Both the position numbers and the translations under genes were made by a program. From Photobacterium swingsii (GTDB taxonomy: Bacteria > Pseudomonadota > Gammaproteobacteria > Enterobacterales > Vibrionaceae), in contig NZ_AP024852.1 in the NCBI RefSeq assembly GCF_024346715.1, positions 2,914,001 to 2,978,000 on the forward strand: a stretch of 64,000 bases of DNA, read 5' to 3'. The notes below the pieces were generated by a model. It was not told the DNA's origin and made no database searches. It worked only from the letters and a program-made list of their open reading frames with translations. This document shows, piece by piece, positions 8,174 to 17,809 of this stretch (position 1 is its first letter; each line of letters begins with the position of its first letter).

Positions 8174-9068
8174 CACTTTTTCTCTGTCACAGTCTCTGAC
8201 GTTCTTTCAAGAACGCAGTAATCAGCAACTAGCTAGCTGGCTAGCGGCTCAACCCCACTCAGATCAATCGCTACTTAAGGCGATGAAACATGGAACCTTA
8301 CTTGGTGGAAAGCGTGCGCGCCCTTTTCTGACCTACGTGACAGGGGAAATGCTTGGTACTTCGCTTGACGATCTTGATGCTCCAGCCGCCGCTGTTGAGT
8401 GCATTCATGCCTACTCGCTGATCCATGATGATTTACCTGCGATGGACGATGACGAATTACGTCGCGGCCAACCAACCTGTCATATTGAATTTGACGAAGC
8501 CATTGCGATTTTAGCAGGCGATGCACTGCAAACCTTAGCCTTTGAAATTTTGGCTGATGGCAAATTAAATCCAAATGCTGAGCCACAACGTATTACTATG
8601 GTTAAAGAGCTTGCACGCGCTTCTGGCGCAGCAGGCATGTGTTTGGGTCAGTCACTTGATCTGGAAGCCGAAGGTCAACGCGTTGATTTAGCACGACTTG
8701 AGACCATCCACAAAAAGAAAACCGGTGCGTTAATCCGCTGTGCCATTCGCTTAGGTGCGTTGGCTGCGGGTGAAAAAGGCGTGGCTATCTTGCCGCAACT
8801 GAACAAATACGCCGAAGCTGTAGGGCTAGCATTCCAAGTACAAGACGACATTCTTGATGTAATTGGTGATACTGAAACGTTAGGTAAACCACAAGGTTCT
8901 GATATTGAACTGGAAAAAAGCACTTATCCTGCTTTACTTGGTTTAGCTGGTGCGCAAGAAAAAGCACAACAACTTTATCAAGAAGCACTACACGCGCTGG
9001 ATGCAATCCCCTACAATACAGAACAACTAGAAGTTTTTGCCCGATATGTCATCGAGCGCAATAACTAA
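8166..9068 (+). CDS. ispA: Farnesyl diphosphate synthase (geranyltranstransferase)
   Basis: IspA condenses isopentenyl diphosphate with dimethylallyl and geranyl diphosphate to make farnesyl diphosphate, the precursor of quinone side chains and undecaprenyl phosphate. Both aspartate-rich motifs are visible: DDLPAMDDDELRRG (first) and QDDILDVIGD (second). Other prenyltransferase marks are GGKRARPFL and AGDALQTLAFEIL. ATG at 8166 (MNNTFSLSQSL) gives 300 residues, matching the E. coli length; a TTG 12 bases earlier is less likely. The start overlaps the xseB stop by 8 bases, and dxs follows after 24 bases. Confidence 0.96.
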   Translation: MNNTFSLSQSLTFFQERSNQQLASWLAAQPHSDQSLLKAMKHGTLLGGKRARPFLTYVTGEMLGTSLDDLDAPAAAVECIHAYSLIHDDLPAMDDDELRRGQPTCHIEFDEAIAILAGDALQTLAFEILADGKLNPNAEPQRITMVKELARASGAAGMCLGQSLDLEAEGQRVDLARLETIHKKKTGALIRCAIRLGALAAGEKGVAILPQLNKYAEAVGLAFQVQDDILDVIGDTETLGKPQGSDIELEKSTYPALLGLAGAQEKAQQLYQEALHALDAIPYNTEQLEVFARYVIERNN

Positions 9069-9092
9069 AATCAGTAAAAGCGCCGAACTGTT

Positions 9093-10955
9093 ATGACACT
9101 GGATATTTCAAAATACCCTCATCTGGCCCTTGCGAACACGCCTGATGAGCTTCGTTTATTACCGCAAGACAGCTTGCCTGCGGTATGTGACGAACTACGT
9201 ACCTACTTACTGAACTCAGTAAGCCAAACCAGCGGCCACTTTGCTTCTGGTCTTGGCGCAGTTGAACTGACTGTCGCCCTACACTATGTCTACAACACCC
9301 CATTTGATCACCTGATCTGGGACGTAGGCCACCAAGCATACCCGCACAAAATTTTGACGGGGCGTCGCGATCAAATGTCGACCATTCGCCAAAAAGATGG
9401 GGTTCACCCTTTCCCTTGGCGTGAAGAGAGCGAATACGACGTCTTGTCTGTCGGTCACTCTTCAACCTCGATCAGCGCCGGTCTTGGTATGGCTATCGCA
9501 GCTGAAAAAGAAAACCAAGGCCGTAAAGTGGTCAGCGTTATTGGTGATGGTGCAATCACTGCAGGCATGGCATTTGAAGCTATGAACCACGCGGGTGATG
9601 TTCACTCAGACATGCTAGTGGTGTTAAATGACAATGAGATGTCAATTTCAGAAAACGTGGGTGCATTAAATAATCACCTTGCACGTGTACTGTCTGGCAA
9701 TCTTTACAGCACCATCCGTGAAGGTGGCAAAAAAGTATTATCGGGTGCGCCACCCATTAAAGAATTGGTTAAACGCGCAGAAGAACACATCAAGGGCATG
9801 GTTGTCCCTGGTACCTTGTTTGAAGAACTCGGCTTTAACTATATTGGCCCAATTGATGGTCACGATGTAGAAGAGCTGGTCAAAACCCTGAAGAACATGC
9901 GTAACCTTAAAGGGCCGCAGTTCCTTCATATTATGACCAAAAAAGGCAAAGGCTATGCACCAGCAGAAGCGGATCCAATCAACTATCACGCTGTGCCTAA
10001 GTTTGATTTAACCAAGAACCCACTGCCAAAAGCGAAAAACGCTAAACCAACGTTCTCCAATATCTTTGGTGACTGGTTGTGTGATATGGCTGAACAAGAC
10101 GACAAGCTCATGGCGATTACGCCAGCGATGCGCGAAGGTTCAGGCATGGTGCGTTTCTCGAAAGAATACCCGAGCCAGTATTTTGATGTAGCGATTGCTG
10201 AGCAACATGCCGTGACACTTGCAACAGGTATGGCGATAGGGGGCTATAACCCTGTTGTCGCTATTTATTCAACCTTCTTGCAGCGTGGTTATGATCAACT
10301 GATCCACGATGTGGCCATTATGGATCTGCCAGTGATGTTTGCCATTGACCGTGGTGGTTTAGTCGGTGCTGACGGCCAAACACACCAAGGTGCATTTGAT
10401 TTAAGCTTCATGCGTTGTATTCCAAATATGACCATCATGGCCCCAAGCGATGAAAACGAATGTCGCCAAATGCTCTACACTGGCCATTTACATCAAGGAC
10501 CAAGCGCGGTGCGTTACCCGCGTGGTAGCGGTACGGGAATTGCTCCAGACAAAGCAATGACAGCACTTGAGATTGGTAAAGGGATTGTTCGTCGCCAAGG
10601 CGAGAAAATTGCAATTCTAAACTTCGGCACCACGTTAAGTTACGCTCTAGAGGCGGCTGAAAACTTAAATGCAACCGTTGCGGATATGCGTTTTGTTAAG
10701 CCACTTGATGAAGCCTTAATCCAAGAGCTTGCAGCTACCCATGATGTTCTTGTGACGGTTGAAGAGAATGCAATCGCAGGTGGTGCGGGAAGCGGTGTCA
10801 TTGAATACATGATGAAAGCAAAATGCTTGAAACCTGTATTGAACATTGGTTTACCCGATCGCTTTGTAGAGCAAGGGACACAGCAAGAGCTACACGCAGT
10901 ATTAGGCATTGATGGCCCTGGTATTGAGCGTCAAATTCGCGAATACATGGCTTAA
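9093..10955 (+). CDS. dxs: 1-deoxy-D-xylulose-5-phosphate synthase
   Basis: Dxs joins pyruvate and glyceraldehyde 3-phosphate with thiamine diphosphate, the first step of the MEP pathway and a source of the thiazole of thiamine. The 620-residue length equals that of E. coli Dxs. Marks are [19 protein letters not shown]-type sequence near 70-90, the thiamine-diphosphate motif [18 protein letters not shown] with NDNEMSIS, and the transketolase-like pyrimidine domain ([17 protein letters not shown]). A C-terminal transketolase domain ends in [15 protein letters not shown]. It is the last gene of xseB-ispA-dxs and is followed by a terminator. Confidence 0.97.
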   Translation: MTLDISKYPHLALANTPDELRLLPQDSLPAVCDELRTYLLNSVSQTSGHFASGLGAVELTVALHYVYNTPFDHLIWDVGHQAYPHKILTGRRDQMSTIRQKDGVHPFPWREESEYDVLSVGHSSTSISAGLGMAIAAEKENQGRKVVSVIGDGAITAGMAFEAMNHAGDVHSDMLVVLNDNEMSISENVGALNNHLARVLSGNLYSTIREGGKKVLSGAPPIKELVKRAEEHIKGMVVPGTLFEELGFNYIGPIDGHDVEELVKTLKNMRNLKGPQFLHIMTKKGKGYAPAEADPINYHAVPKFDLTKNPLPKAKNAKPTFSNIFGDWLCDMAEQDDKLMAITPAMREGSGMVRFSKEYPSQYFDVAIAEQHAVTLATGMAIGGYNPVVAIYSTFLQRGYDQLIHDVAIMDLPVMFAIDRGGLVGADGQTHQGAFDLSFMRCIPNMTIMAPSDENECRQMLYTGHLHQGPSAVRYPRGSGTGIAPDKAMTALEIGKGIVRRQGEKIAILNFGTTLSYALEAAENLNATVADMRFVKPLDEALIQELAATHDVLVTVEENAIAGGAGSGVIEYMMKAKCLKPVLNIGLPDRFVEQGTQQELHAVLGIDGPGIERQIREYMA

Positions 10956-11021
10956 TCGTCGATAGTTAGCCTTGCTTGATACCTAGCATTGTATACACAA
11001 GCTCGCCACATAGTATTAAAG

Positions 11022-11048
11022 AACGGACTTCGCTGAAGTCCGTTTTTA
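11022..11048 (+). terminator. Terminator of xseB-ispA-dxs
   Basis: A perfect 10-bp stem AACGGACTTC/GAAGTCCGTT with a 3-base loop and TTTTA. It also lies at the end of the convergent 11064-13130 gene and may serve both. Confidence 0.85.
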
Positions 11049-11063
11049 TATCGACTATATGGG

Positions 11064-13130
11064 CTACTCTACTTTTTTAAGCACAGCGCCTTCATAGCCA
11101 CCAAGTTCAATATAACGCATCGGTTCACCTAAGGTACCATTAGGCATCACTCGACGATAGTCTCCCGGTAGCGACACGCGTAATGGTTCGGTCTGCATAA
11201 ACGCAGGATTATTCGGTTCATTCATCGCACGATAAACCACTAAGCCTTTGCTGTATTGCCGCGCAATCACACCATGACGAGGAAAATTACTGCCCCAGCC
11301 TGAACGATATAACCAAAACCAGTTAGCAGGTACCACGCCAGTATCACCAAGCATTGTAGTGGATGTTTTCGCTTTAATATCAATATCTTTGGTCTTGTTA
11401 CGCCAATATACAACTCGATGGCCTTTCGGTACGAGCGCTGGCTGACCAATATCCACCTCTAACATCGCACTTGGCTGGTAAACCCAATTTTTAGGTACGC
11501 CTTGCCGGTACCAGTTTTTCTCATCGGTATTACCGCTACCGTAATAAAAGCCCGCATTCCAGCTATGATAATAAGTCTGCTGTGGGATATTAAAAAGGTA
11601 ATACAAGGCAAGGCCAGTTTCGATGTCTTGATGCCAAGCCGCAGGCAATAATGGCGCCACCTGACTGCGTCCACTTTTCACCGATACCATGATTAAGCTC
11701 TTATCTCCAAGCTTAGCCAGAGCAAAGTTATCCCAATAGCGATAAAGTCGATCTAACCCCATTGCTGGCGTTAAGTAATGCTCGCGTAGCCAAACATCCA
11801 CGACATCACGTAACTCTCTTGGCCAACCATCATAATGCCAGAGATTTAAATCTGAAATATTTGCCGCTAGCCAATGAGTTTGAGTTTGCGCTTTCACCAG
11901 CTTTAAAAAAGCAGCCATTTGTTTTGCATAGTACAAAGACGATTCATCATTTCCGGCTTTCAATGGCAATTCTTGCAGCTGACCACCTGTGTCGACAGTA
12001 AATTGATTTCGTCCCAACAGCTTTGCCATATCATCGTTGTAGGCACCGCTGAGCCCTTGCTGCTCCCAATCATAGCGATACCACTTAGCATGCAAATCAT
12101 TGAGTAATTTATTGCCAAAATTAACGCGATACCAACAAGTACCAGGCCACATATGTCCCGCAGGGATCAAGCGCGCTTGATGACGAAAACGCGCACTGGC
12201 CTTAACATTTTTACGTGAATAGAATTCTTGATCACTGATAAACCCATCTTGGTTACGATCATTTTCTGCATCCCAGCCCGGTATCACCAAGCGTTGATCT
12301 TGATAGTCAAGCCAAGGTTTAAATGCAACTTGCTCCACCTTGCTCTCTGCCTGCCAGTTCAGTTTCAACATCCAAACTTGCAAACCATCACTGAGCGCTT
12401 GCTTGCCCGTATTCAGTTCTCGTCCTTCAATCCTTGCCGATGCACTTTGCCAAGGGTGTTGAACCTCAAGTGAGCCTAGCCACTTACCTTGTACGCGTTG
12501 CCAATCACTATGAACCGCTTGCCATTGGGCGATTCCTTCACTTGGACTGGATAATGCAATGGCTTGCTCCACTCTAGGTGCGATATCAGCTTCAATGACA
12601 AGAGAGTTTGAAGGGTATGACGAGATCAGCACCAACTCATCATTAGGTTGCAAATTCAGCGGCAAGCGCGCCGTAGCATAATTGCCATTTCGGATAAGAA
12701 TCAGATGAAAGGCTTGCCCCTCAAGTAAATACTTTAACCCTTGGCTGATTGAAGTGGCTTCAAGTTGCGTGTCTTCAGCGAAATGTAAAAATAGGTCTTC
12801 GAACTCCAACCCAGCCAGCTGCGCATGCTGACTAAGCCATGATGATGGTTTACTCGGCTTACAATCCAGCTTCTGGCTATACATATAACCCATACTGATC
12901 AGCTGTTGGTTGATGGCCTTATTTTGCATACTGCCAAATACAATATCTGCGTGTTGTGCTTCCCAACGTTTAACATCATTAGCGGTATCGAACCTAGAGG
13001 TGGTTAACGGTGCTTCCCAACTACCTGGCAATACCCAGCCTGTCCCTGTCGATGGATACACTTGGGCTTGCGCGGTGAAACCAATAAAACTGAAAATACA
13101 GCCAGCAATCCTAACCCCATTTCTCGTCAT
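11064..13130 (-). CDS. Secreted protein of unknown function with EF-hand loop; possible glycoside hydrolase
   Basis: I do not recognise this 688-residue protein with certainty. It starts with a likely signal peptide (about 1-22, cleaved after FTAQA), so it is exported. Residues 291-302 form a textbook EF-hand calcium loop, DRNQDGFISDQE, with acidic or amide residues at positions 1, 3, 5 and 12. The middle part is aromatic-rich and includes GAYNDDM near 362-368, which resembles the strand-end acidic motif of TIM-barrel glycosidases. The end (GYEGAVLKK) resembles the beta-sandwich tail of such enzymes. A calcium-binding polysaccharide-active enzyme is a guess. The gene stands alone between two terminators. 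ATG at 13130 has AAGGCAGAG upstream. Confidence 0.55.
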   Translation of the reverse strand: MTRNGVRIAGCIFSFIGFTAQAQVYPSTGTGWVLPGSWEAPLTTSRFDTANDVKRWEAQHADIVFGSMQNKAINQQLISMGYMYSQKLDCKPSKPSSWLSQHAQLAGLEFEDLFLHFAEDTQLEATSISQGLKYLLEGQAFHLILIRNGNYATARLPLNLQPNDELVLISSYPSNSLVIEADIAPRVEQAIALSSPSEGIAQWQAVHSDWQRVQGKWLGSLEVQHPWQSASARIEGRELNTGKQALSDGLQVWMLKLNWQAESKVEQVAFKPWLDYQDQRLVIPGWDAENDRNQDGFISDQEFYSRKNVKASARFRHQARLIPAGHMWPGTCWYRVNFGNKLLNDLHAKWYRYDWEQQGLSGAYNDDMAKLLGRNQFTVDTGGQLQELPLKAGNDESSLYYAKQMAAFLKLVKAQTQTHWLAANISDLNLWHYDGWPRELRDVVDVWLREHYLTPAMGLDRLYRYWDNFALAKLGDKSLIMVSVKSGRSQVAPLLPAAWHQDIETGLALYYLFNIPQQTYYHSWNAGFYYGSGNTDEKNWYRQGVPKNWVYQPSAMLEVDIGQPALVPKGHRVVYWRNKTKDIDIKAKTSTTMLGDTGVVPANWFWLYRSGWGSNFPRHGVIARQYSKGLVVYRAMNEPNNPAFMQTEPLRVSLPGDYRRVMPNGTLGEPMRYIELGGYEGAVLKKVE

Positions 13131-13229
13131 TGCACTCTGCCTTATATCAAGATACCCACCTCGTTCGAAATAAGGTCGGCATAGAATTAAGATTAGACGA
13201 ACAATGACTTACACTGGTGTAAATAATAA

Positions 13230-13262
13230 AAAAGAAAAGGCCGCTTACAATAAGCGGCCTTT
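13230..13262 (-). terminator. Terminator after pgpA
   Basis: A perfect 12-bp GC-rich stem (13236-13247 with 13251-13262) with a 3-base loop. On the minus strand a T-rich tract follows. It separates the rib-nusB-thiL-pgpA genes from the secreted-protein gene. Confidence 0.88.
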
Positions 13263-13293
13263 CAAATCCTGTACCTTGTTGAGGAGTGGAGGC

Positions 13294-13779
13294 TTACCAG
13301 CCGAGCCAGTGCCCTACGCCCCAAAGCGAAATCATCGCCATAAAGCCTGCTAATACATCATCAACCATAATGCCAAAACCGCCATGGACATGTTTATCCA
13401 ACCAGCTAATCGGCCAAGGCTTGATCATGTCAAAGAAACGAAATAAAACGAACCCTGTTAAGACCCATTCCCAGCTTAATACGGGCGCGACAGCCATGGT
13501 GATCCAGAACCCCACAAATTCATCCCAGACGATACTGCCATGATCGTGGACTTTCATATCATCTGACGTTTTCTGGCAAATCGTAATCCCGACTATTGCA
13601 GCAACAAAGGTGATCGCTAAATACACAGCAAAAGGGAGCTGCGTCATTAGCATATAAAAAGGGATCGCTGCTACAGTACCCATGGTGCCAGGTACAACCG
13701 GTGATAAGCCACTGCCAAAACCTGTTGCTAATAAGTGCCAGGGGTTGCGTAATTGAATGTGTTCTTTTGGGTTCGTCAA
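13294..13779 (-). CDS. pgpA: Phosphatidylglycerophosphatase A
   Basis: PgpA removes the phosphate of phosphatidylglycerol phosphate in the inner membrane. Family marks are RNPWHLLATGFGSGLSPVVPGTMG at the start, VHDHGSIVWDEFVGFWI, FRFFDMIKPWPI and GFGIMVDDVLAG, with about four hydrophobic segments. The start is TTG at 13779 (161 residues): conserved sequence begins about 11 residues in, so a later ATG (residue 33) would cut into it. GGAG lies six bases before the TTG, inside the thiL end. It is the last gene of the operon. Confidence 0.93.
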   Translation of the reverse strand: MTNPKEHIQLRNPWHLLATGFGSGLSPVVPGTMGTVAAIPFYMLMTQLPFAVYLAITFVAAIVGITICQKTSDDMKVHDHGSIVWDEFVGFWITMAVAPVLSWEWVLTGFVLFRFFDMIKPWPISWLDKHVHGGFGIMVDDVLAGFMAMISLWGVGHWLGW

Positions 13780-13782
13780 ACC

Positions 13783-14757
13783 TTACTCCGCAAAATGATC
13801 ATAACCGTGCAACTGCCAATCAATGGCTTTGCCTGCTGATTGTAACGTAACACCACTCCCAGTATAAAGCTGACCAATGCAAGTTGCTGTAACACCAGCA
13901 TGTGCCAATGCGACATCAACCGCACCACGATTCGCTTCTGGTACGGTAAAACAGAGTTCGTACTCCTCGCCACTTGTGAGCGCTAGCTGCTGAGCCTTTG
14001 CTAAATCGGGTTCAAATTGGCGGAGTTCATCGGACAATGGCAGCTGCTCAATATGAATCATCGCCCCGAGACCTGATCGTTTAAGGATATGCCCCAAATC
14101 AGACACCACGCCATCAGAAATATCTAATGCAGCCGACGCAATACCACGTAGTGCTTGACCGGCCAGTACCCTTGGCTGAGCCAAGTAGTGGCGCTGGATT
14201 AAGGTATCGGCTAATGCTGAACCTGCATCTTCACGCTCTCCGAGAATATACGCCAGTCCTGCCGCACTATCCCCCAAGTTGCCCGTCACGTAGATCCAAT
14301 CACCATTTTTCGCCCCACTACGGGTGAGTGCTTGGCCTTGGGGAATAAAACCATGGACAGTTAAAGTAATACTGAGTGGGCCTTTGGTCGTATCGCCGCC
14401 CACAAGCTGAACATTGTAATATTCAGCCAACGCGAAAAAGCCTTGGCAAAAACCATCAAGCCAAGTTTCATCAGGCTCTGGCATCGTCAGGGCCAATGAC
14501 ACCCAAGCAGGTGTTGCGCCCATTGCCGCTAAATCACTCAGGTTAGACGCTAATGCTTTATGAGCGACCCATTTAGGATCTGCATCAGCAAGGAAGTGGG
14601 TACCTACCACTAGTGAATCGGTGCTAACAGCCAGTTGGCAACCTTCCGGTACTTTGAGTAACGCACAATCATCACCAATAGCGAGTTCTACGTCACGACG
14701 TTCGACCGCTTGTTGCTCGAAATAACGAGCGATCAAATCAAATTCATTTCCAGCCAT
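13783..14757 (-). CDS. thiL: Thiamine-monophosphate kinase
   Basis: ThiL phosphorylates thiamine monophosphate to thiamine diphosphate, the active cofactor (used by Dxs at 9093-10955). The AIR-synthase-like fold is visible: ELAIGDDCALL near the start, STDSLVVGTHF, NLSDLAAMGATPAWVSLAL, QLVGGDTTKGPLSI, ALDISDGVVSDLGH and TSGEEYELCF. I choose ATG 14757 (MAGNEFDLIARYF, 324 residues) rather than a start 33 bases earlier, because E. coli ThiL starts at the equivalent place. A terminator and a tandem duplication lie just upstream, so thiL-pgpA may need their own promoter or read-through. Confidence 0.95.
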   Translation of the reverse strand: MAGNEFDLIARYFEQQAVERRDVELAIGDDCALLKVPEGCQLAVSTDSLVVGTHFLADADPKWVAHKALASNLSDLAAMGATPAWVSLALTMPEPDETWLDGFCQGFFALAEYYNVQLVGGDTTKGPLSITLTVHGFIPQGQALTRSGAKNGDWIYVTGNLGDSAAGLAYILGEREDAGSALADTLIQRHYLAQPRVLAGQALRGIASAALDISDGVVSDLGHILKRSGLGAMIHIEQLPLSDELRQFEPDLAKAQQLALTSGEEYELCFTVPEANRGAVDVALAHAGVTATCIGQLYTGSGVTLQSAGKAIDWQLHGYDHFAE

Positions 14758-14759
14758 AA

Positions 14760-14803
14760 TACAATTACTTAGAAAGAAAAATACAATCACTTAGAAAGAA
14801 AAA
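14760..14803. repeat. Tandem 22-bp duplication at the thiL start
   Basis: Two abutting 22-bp copies (14760-14781 and 14782-14803) differ at one base (T/C). Read on the minus strand, they carry the poly-T of the nusB terminator and the leader of thiL. It looks like a recent slippage or unequal-exchange event. Confidence 0.85.
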
Positions 14804-14822
14804 AGGCCAGCTAAGCTGGCCT
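14798..14822 (-). terminator. Terminator after nusB
   Basis: A 9-bp stem AGGCCAGCT/AGCTGGCCT with a 1-base centre (14804-14822). On the minus strand six T follow. It could end most nusB transcripts before thiL. Confidence 0.8.
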
Positions 14823-14839
14823 CTTATAATCAGAATCGA

Positions 14840-15310
14840 TTATTTGTTTTTGCGAAGGCTTGGTGCCGCTTTATCAAGTACACCGTTCACAAATTTATGG
14901 CTATCTTCAGCACCAAACATTTTTGCAAGTTCGATAGCTTCGTTGATAACCACTTTAAAAGGTACGTCTTCACGCTTAACCATTTCGTACATAGATAGAC
15001 GAAGTAACGCGAGTTCCATCTGGTCCAAATCTTGTAGTGGACGAGATAGGTATGGTCGCATTTTGCTATCAAGTTCTTGATGGTTAAGAACAACACCTGT
15101 TAGTAGGTCGCGGAAGTACTCTACATCACTGTGTGGTGCAGCAAGTACTGGCGCTTCTGCTTGGTGCTCTTCTTCTTCAAACTTATCATCAGATAAGAAA
15201 TGAAGTTCGATATCAGCAACATTACCTTTAGTAATCTGCCAAGAATAGATAGCTTGCACAGCAAACTGACGTGCATTACGACGTGCGGCTGGTTTCACAT
15301 TAACCCCCAT
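14840..15310 (-). CDS. nusB: Transcription antitermination factor NusB
   Basis: NusB binds boxA RNA with NusE (S10) and promotes antitermination of rRNA operons. The 156-residue helical protein shows the family start [17 protein letters not shown] and the end [15 protein letters not shown], with LLRLSMYEM and [14 protein letters not shown] between. An acidic stretch ([10 protein letters not shown]) around residues 43-52 is a lineage-specific insert. Its ATG overlaps the ribH stop by one base (TAATG), so the two are translationally coupled, as in E. coli. Confidence 0.96.
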   Translation of the reverse strand: MGVNVKPAARRNARQFAVQAIYSWQITKGNVADIELHFLSDDKFEEEEHQAEAPVLAAPHSDVEYFRDLLTGVVLNHQELDSKMRPYLSRPLQDLDQMELALLRLSMYEMVKREDVPFKVVINEAIELAKMFGAEDSHKFVNGVLDKAAPSLRKNK

Positions 15311-15780
15311 TAGGATTCAATTTGGGACAGAACATTTACCATTTCAAGCGCGCTAAGTGCAGCCTCTGCCCCTTTATTACCAGCCTTGGTACCGGCACGC
15401 TCGATGGCTTGTTCGATAGAATCGACAGTTAGAACGCCAAACGCAACTGGAGTATTAAACTCAAGAGCGATTTGCGCTAAACCTTTATTACACTCACCGG
15501 CAACATAATCGAAGTGTGGGGTTCCACCACGGATCACAGAGCCTAACGCGATAATCGCGTCGTAACGATCGCTTTTAGCAACTTGCTGTGCAACCAATGG
15601 TAGTTCGTATGCACCTGGGCAACGAACAACAGTGATATTGTCTTCGCTAACTTGACCTTGACGTTTCAGTGCATCTAATGCGCCTGAAAGTAGGCTTTCA
15701 TTAATAAAGCTGTTGAAGCGAGCGATTACAATAGCAACTTTTGCATTTGGTGCCGCGATGGCGCCTTCAATTACCTTCAT
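15310..15780 (-). CDS. ribH: 6,7-dimethyl-8-ribityllumazine synthase
   Basis: RibH condenses 5-amino-6-ribitylaminouracil with dihydroxybutanone phosphate, the step before riboflavin synthase. Marks are [20 protein letters not shown], the active-site PGAYELPL and [14 protein letters not shown] with the catalytic histidine. I choose ATG 15780 ([11 protein letters not shown], 156 residues) because AGGAAGG stands just before it and homologues begin here; an ATG-like start 54 bases earlier lacks support. The 211-bp spacer to ribB (15781-15991) is unusual within a rib operon and may hold a promoter. Confidence 0.96.
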   Translation of the reverse strand: MKVIEGAIAAPNAKVAIVIARFNSFINESLLSGALDALKRQGQVSEDNITVVRCPGAYELPLVAQQVAKSDRYDAIIALGSVIRGGTPHFDYVAGECNKGLAQIALEFNTPVAFGVLTVDSIEQAIERAGTKAGNKGAEAALSALEMVNVLSQIES

Positions 15781-15991
15781 GGGCCTTCCTGTGACTATGT
15801 CTTTCCGGTTTGAGAAACCGCGGGAGTCTACCACACTTCGTAGCTACGTCGCTACGGTCAAACGGTGGAATCTCACTATTGATGAAAAATTGTCATCAGC
15901 ACTCTGCTATCAAGCTGGCTGATGAACTTAACGGCTGCACAATGCTAAACAATAATATTCGCCCTGTGCGCCATAACCTTAAATGTAAATA

Positions 15992-17095
15992 TTACTCACA
16001 AATGTACTCAACTGCTTCTAAGCCAAAGCCTGAAAGCGAATGGTAACGCTGTGTGCTTGATGATAGCAGACGCATTTTAGAGACACCTAAGTCAGATAAA
16101 ATCTGCGACCCCACCCCGACTTGACGAGATTGATCTTTAGGGTTCAATTTCACCTTAGGTTGACCCGCACTATCTGCAGACAAGTGCTTCACTTTCGCAA
16201 TAACAGCCTCTTGGCTTTCTTGCTTACTTAATACGACGAGAACACCACCTTCTTTAGCAATGCGCTTCATGGCATTTGGCAGTGTCCACTGAGTCGCACC
16301 AGAATGAAGAATATCTTTAAACGTATCTTGCAAGTGGACACGAACAACCGTTGGTTGATCCGCTTGAACATCACCTTTACGCAATGCGTAGTGGATTTGG
16401 TTATCGATAGTGTCACGGTAAGTGATCATATCGAACTCACCGAACTCGGTCGGCAACTGACATTCAGCAATGCGCTCAATGGTGGTTTCATTGTTATTAC
16501 GGTATTCAATCAGATCCGCAATAGTACCTAACTTCAAACCGTGCTTTTCAGCAAACACTTCAAGTTGAGGACGACGCGCCATGGTGCCGTCTTCATTTAG
16601 AATTTCAACAATCACACTCGATGGCTCTAAACCAGCAAGACGTGCGATGTCACAACCTGCTTCGGTATGACCCGCACGCGACAACACACCACCCGCTTGC
16701 GCCATCAATGGGAAGATGTGGCCCGGCATAACAATGTCAGCAGCGGATGCATTAGCCGCAACGGCCGCTTCAACGGTACGTGAGCGATCAGCAGCAGAAA
16801 TACCAGTAGTCACACCCTCTGCAGCTTCAATAGAAACAGTAAAATTGGTGCTAAATTGCTCAGTATTTTCTTGTACCATCAAGGGTAAGTTTAGCTGCTG
16901 ACAACGCGCTTGAGTCAATGTAAGACAAATCAAGCCACGGCCATTGGTTGCCATGAAGTTGATTGCCTCTGGTGTGATTTTTTCGGCAGCAATAATAAGA
17001 TCGCCTTCATTTTCGCGATCTTCATCATCCATCAAGATAACTATCTTACCTTGGCGAATGTCGTCAATAATTTCTTTTGCGCTGCTTAAAGCCAT
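15992..17095 (-). CDS. ribB: 3,4-dihydroxy-2-butanone-4-phosphate synthase with degenerate GTP cyclohydrolase II domain
   Basis: The N-terminal RibB domain (about 1-200) turns ribulose 5-phosphate into dihydroxybutanone phosphate. Its marks are [29 protein letters not shown]-type sequence ([11 protein letters not shown]) and GMC-free GRGLICL. The C-terminal half (about 205-367) has the GTP cyclohydrolase II fold, but the zinc ligands are missing: where active enzymes have ECLTGD and LRCDCG, this has [10 protein letters not shown]. This matches the RibBX type described in proteobacteria, in which the second domain is not catalytic. A true RibA must therefore exist elsewhere. It sits in nrdR-ribD-ribE-ribB-ribH. 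Confidence 0.93.
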   Translation of the reverse strand: MALSSAKEIIDDIRQGKIVILMDDEDRENEGDLIIAAEKITPEAINFMATNGRGLICLTLTQARCQQLNLPLMVQENTEQFSTNFTVSIEAAEGVTTGISAADRSRTVEAAVAANASAADIVMPGHIFPLMAQAGGVLSRAGHTEAGCDIARLAGLEPSSVIVEILNEDGTMARRPQLEVFAEKHGLKLGTIADLIEYRNNNETTIERIAECQLPTEFGEFDMITYRDTIDNQIHYALRKGDVQADQPTVVRVHLQDTFKDILHSGATQWTLPNAMKRIAKEGGVLVVLSKQESQEAVIAKVKHLSADSAGQPKVKLNPKDQSRQVGVGSQILSDLGVSKMRLLSSSTQRYHSLSGFGLEAVEYICE

Positions 17096-17122
17096 CTTAA
17101 TCTCCTTAACTTAGAAAGCCGC

Positions 17123-17779
17123 TTAACCTAAAAAGCCGCTACGCGCGAGCAGATCCATGGTCACTTCTGACTGTTTATCTGCTGCTTTGTCACCTAACAT
17201 TAGACGCTCAAGATAACGAGCAATCACATCTACTTCTAAGTTCACCTTGCGGCCAACTTTAAAGGCTTCCATTGTCGTTTCTGCCGCAGTATGCGGCACA
17301 ATAGTAAGCTTAAATTCATTACCGCGAATGGCATTAATCGTCAGACTAATACCATCAATTGCCACCGAGCCTTTCTCTGCTAAATATTTAGCAAGGTGTT
17401 CAGGTGCGCTGACCCAAAACTCAATAGCACGACCAGTATGATGACGTTCGATAATTTCACCAACGTTATCAACATGCCCTGATACCATATGGCCACCAAA
17501 GCGAGTGGTTGGCAGCATGGCTTTTTCAAGGTTAACCACTTGCCCTGCTTGGTAATCTGCAAATGCGGTGCGTTTTAGTGTTTCTAACGATAAGTCAGCA
17601 ACATAGCCATTACCCGTTAGCTGTACAACCGTCAGGCAAACACCGTTAGTCGCAATACTGTCGCCTAACTTAACATCAGCTAAATCCAAATCACCTGACG
17701 CAACCGTCACTGAAATATCTTTGCCTTTTGGCGTCAGTGCAGTGATAGTGCCCACTGCTTCAATAATACCTGTAAACAT
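17123..17779 (-). CDS. ribE: Riboflavin synthase alpha subunit
   Basis: Riboflavin synthase dismutates two dimethylribityllumazine molecules to riboflavin. The 218-residue protein has two similar barrels: MFTGIIEAVGTI with TNGVCLTVV first, then HMVSGHVDNVGEI with DGISLTIN. The pair of lumazine-binding motifs is complete. A short extra tail (KQSEVTMDLLARSGFLG) ends it. It lies between ribD and ribB with gaps of about 30 bases, consistent with one transcript. Confidence 0.96.
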   Translation of the reverse strand: MFTGIIEAVGTITALTPKGKDISVTVASGDLDLADVKLGDSIATNGVCLTVVQLTGNGYVADLSLETLKRTAFADYQAGQVVNLEKAMLPTTRFGGHMVSGHVDNVGEIIERHHTGRAIEFWVSAPEHLAKYLAEKGSVAIDGISLTINAIRGNEFKLTIVPHTAAETTMEAFKVGRKVNLEVDVIARYLERLMLGDKAADKQSEVTMDLLARSGFLG

Positions 17780-17809
17780 GAATATTTTTCCTTTCCGCAG
17801 ATTACGGTG

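Noticed and set aside
9091-9465. Minus-strand frame over the start of dxs (124 aa)
   Set aside because: Shadow of dxs; starts and ends make no operon sense.
15781-15991. Possible FMN riboswitch in the rib operon
   Set aside because: I looked for the conserved RFN pattern upstream of ribB, ribH and ribD and did not find one; riboflavin control is not evident here.
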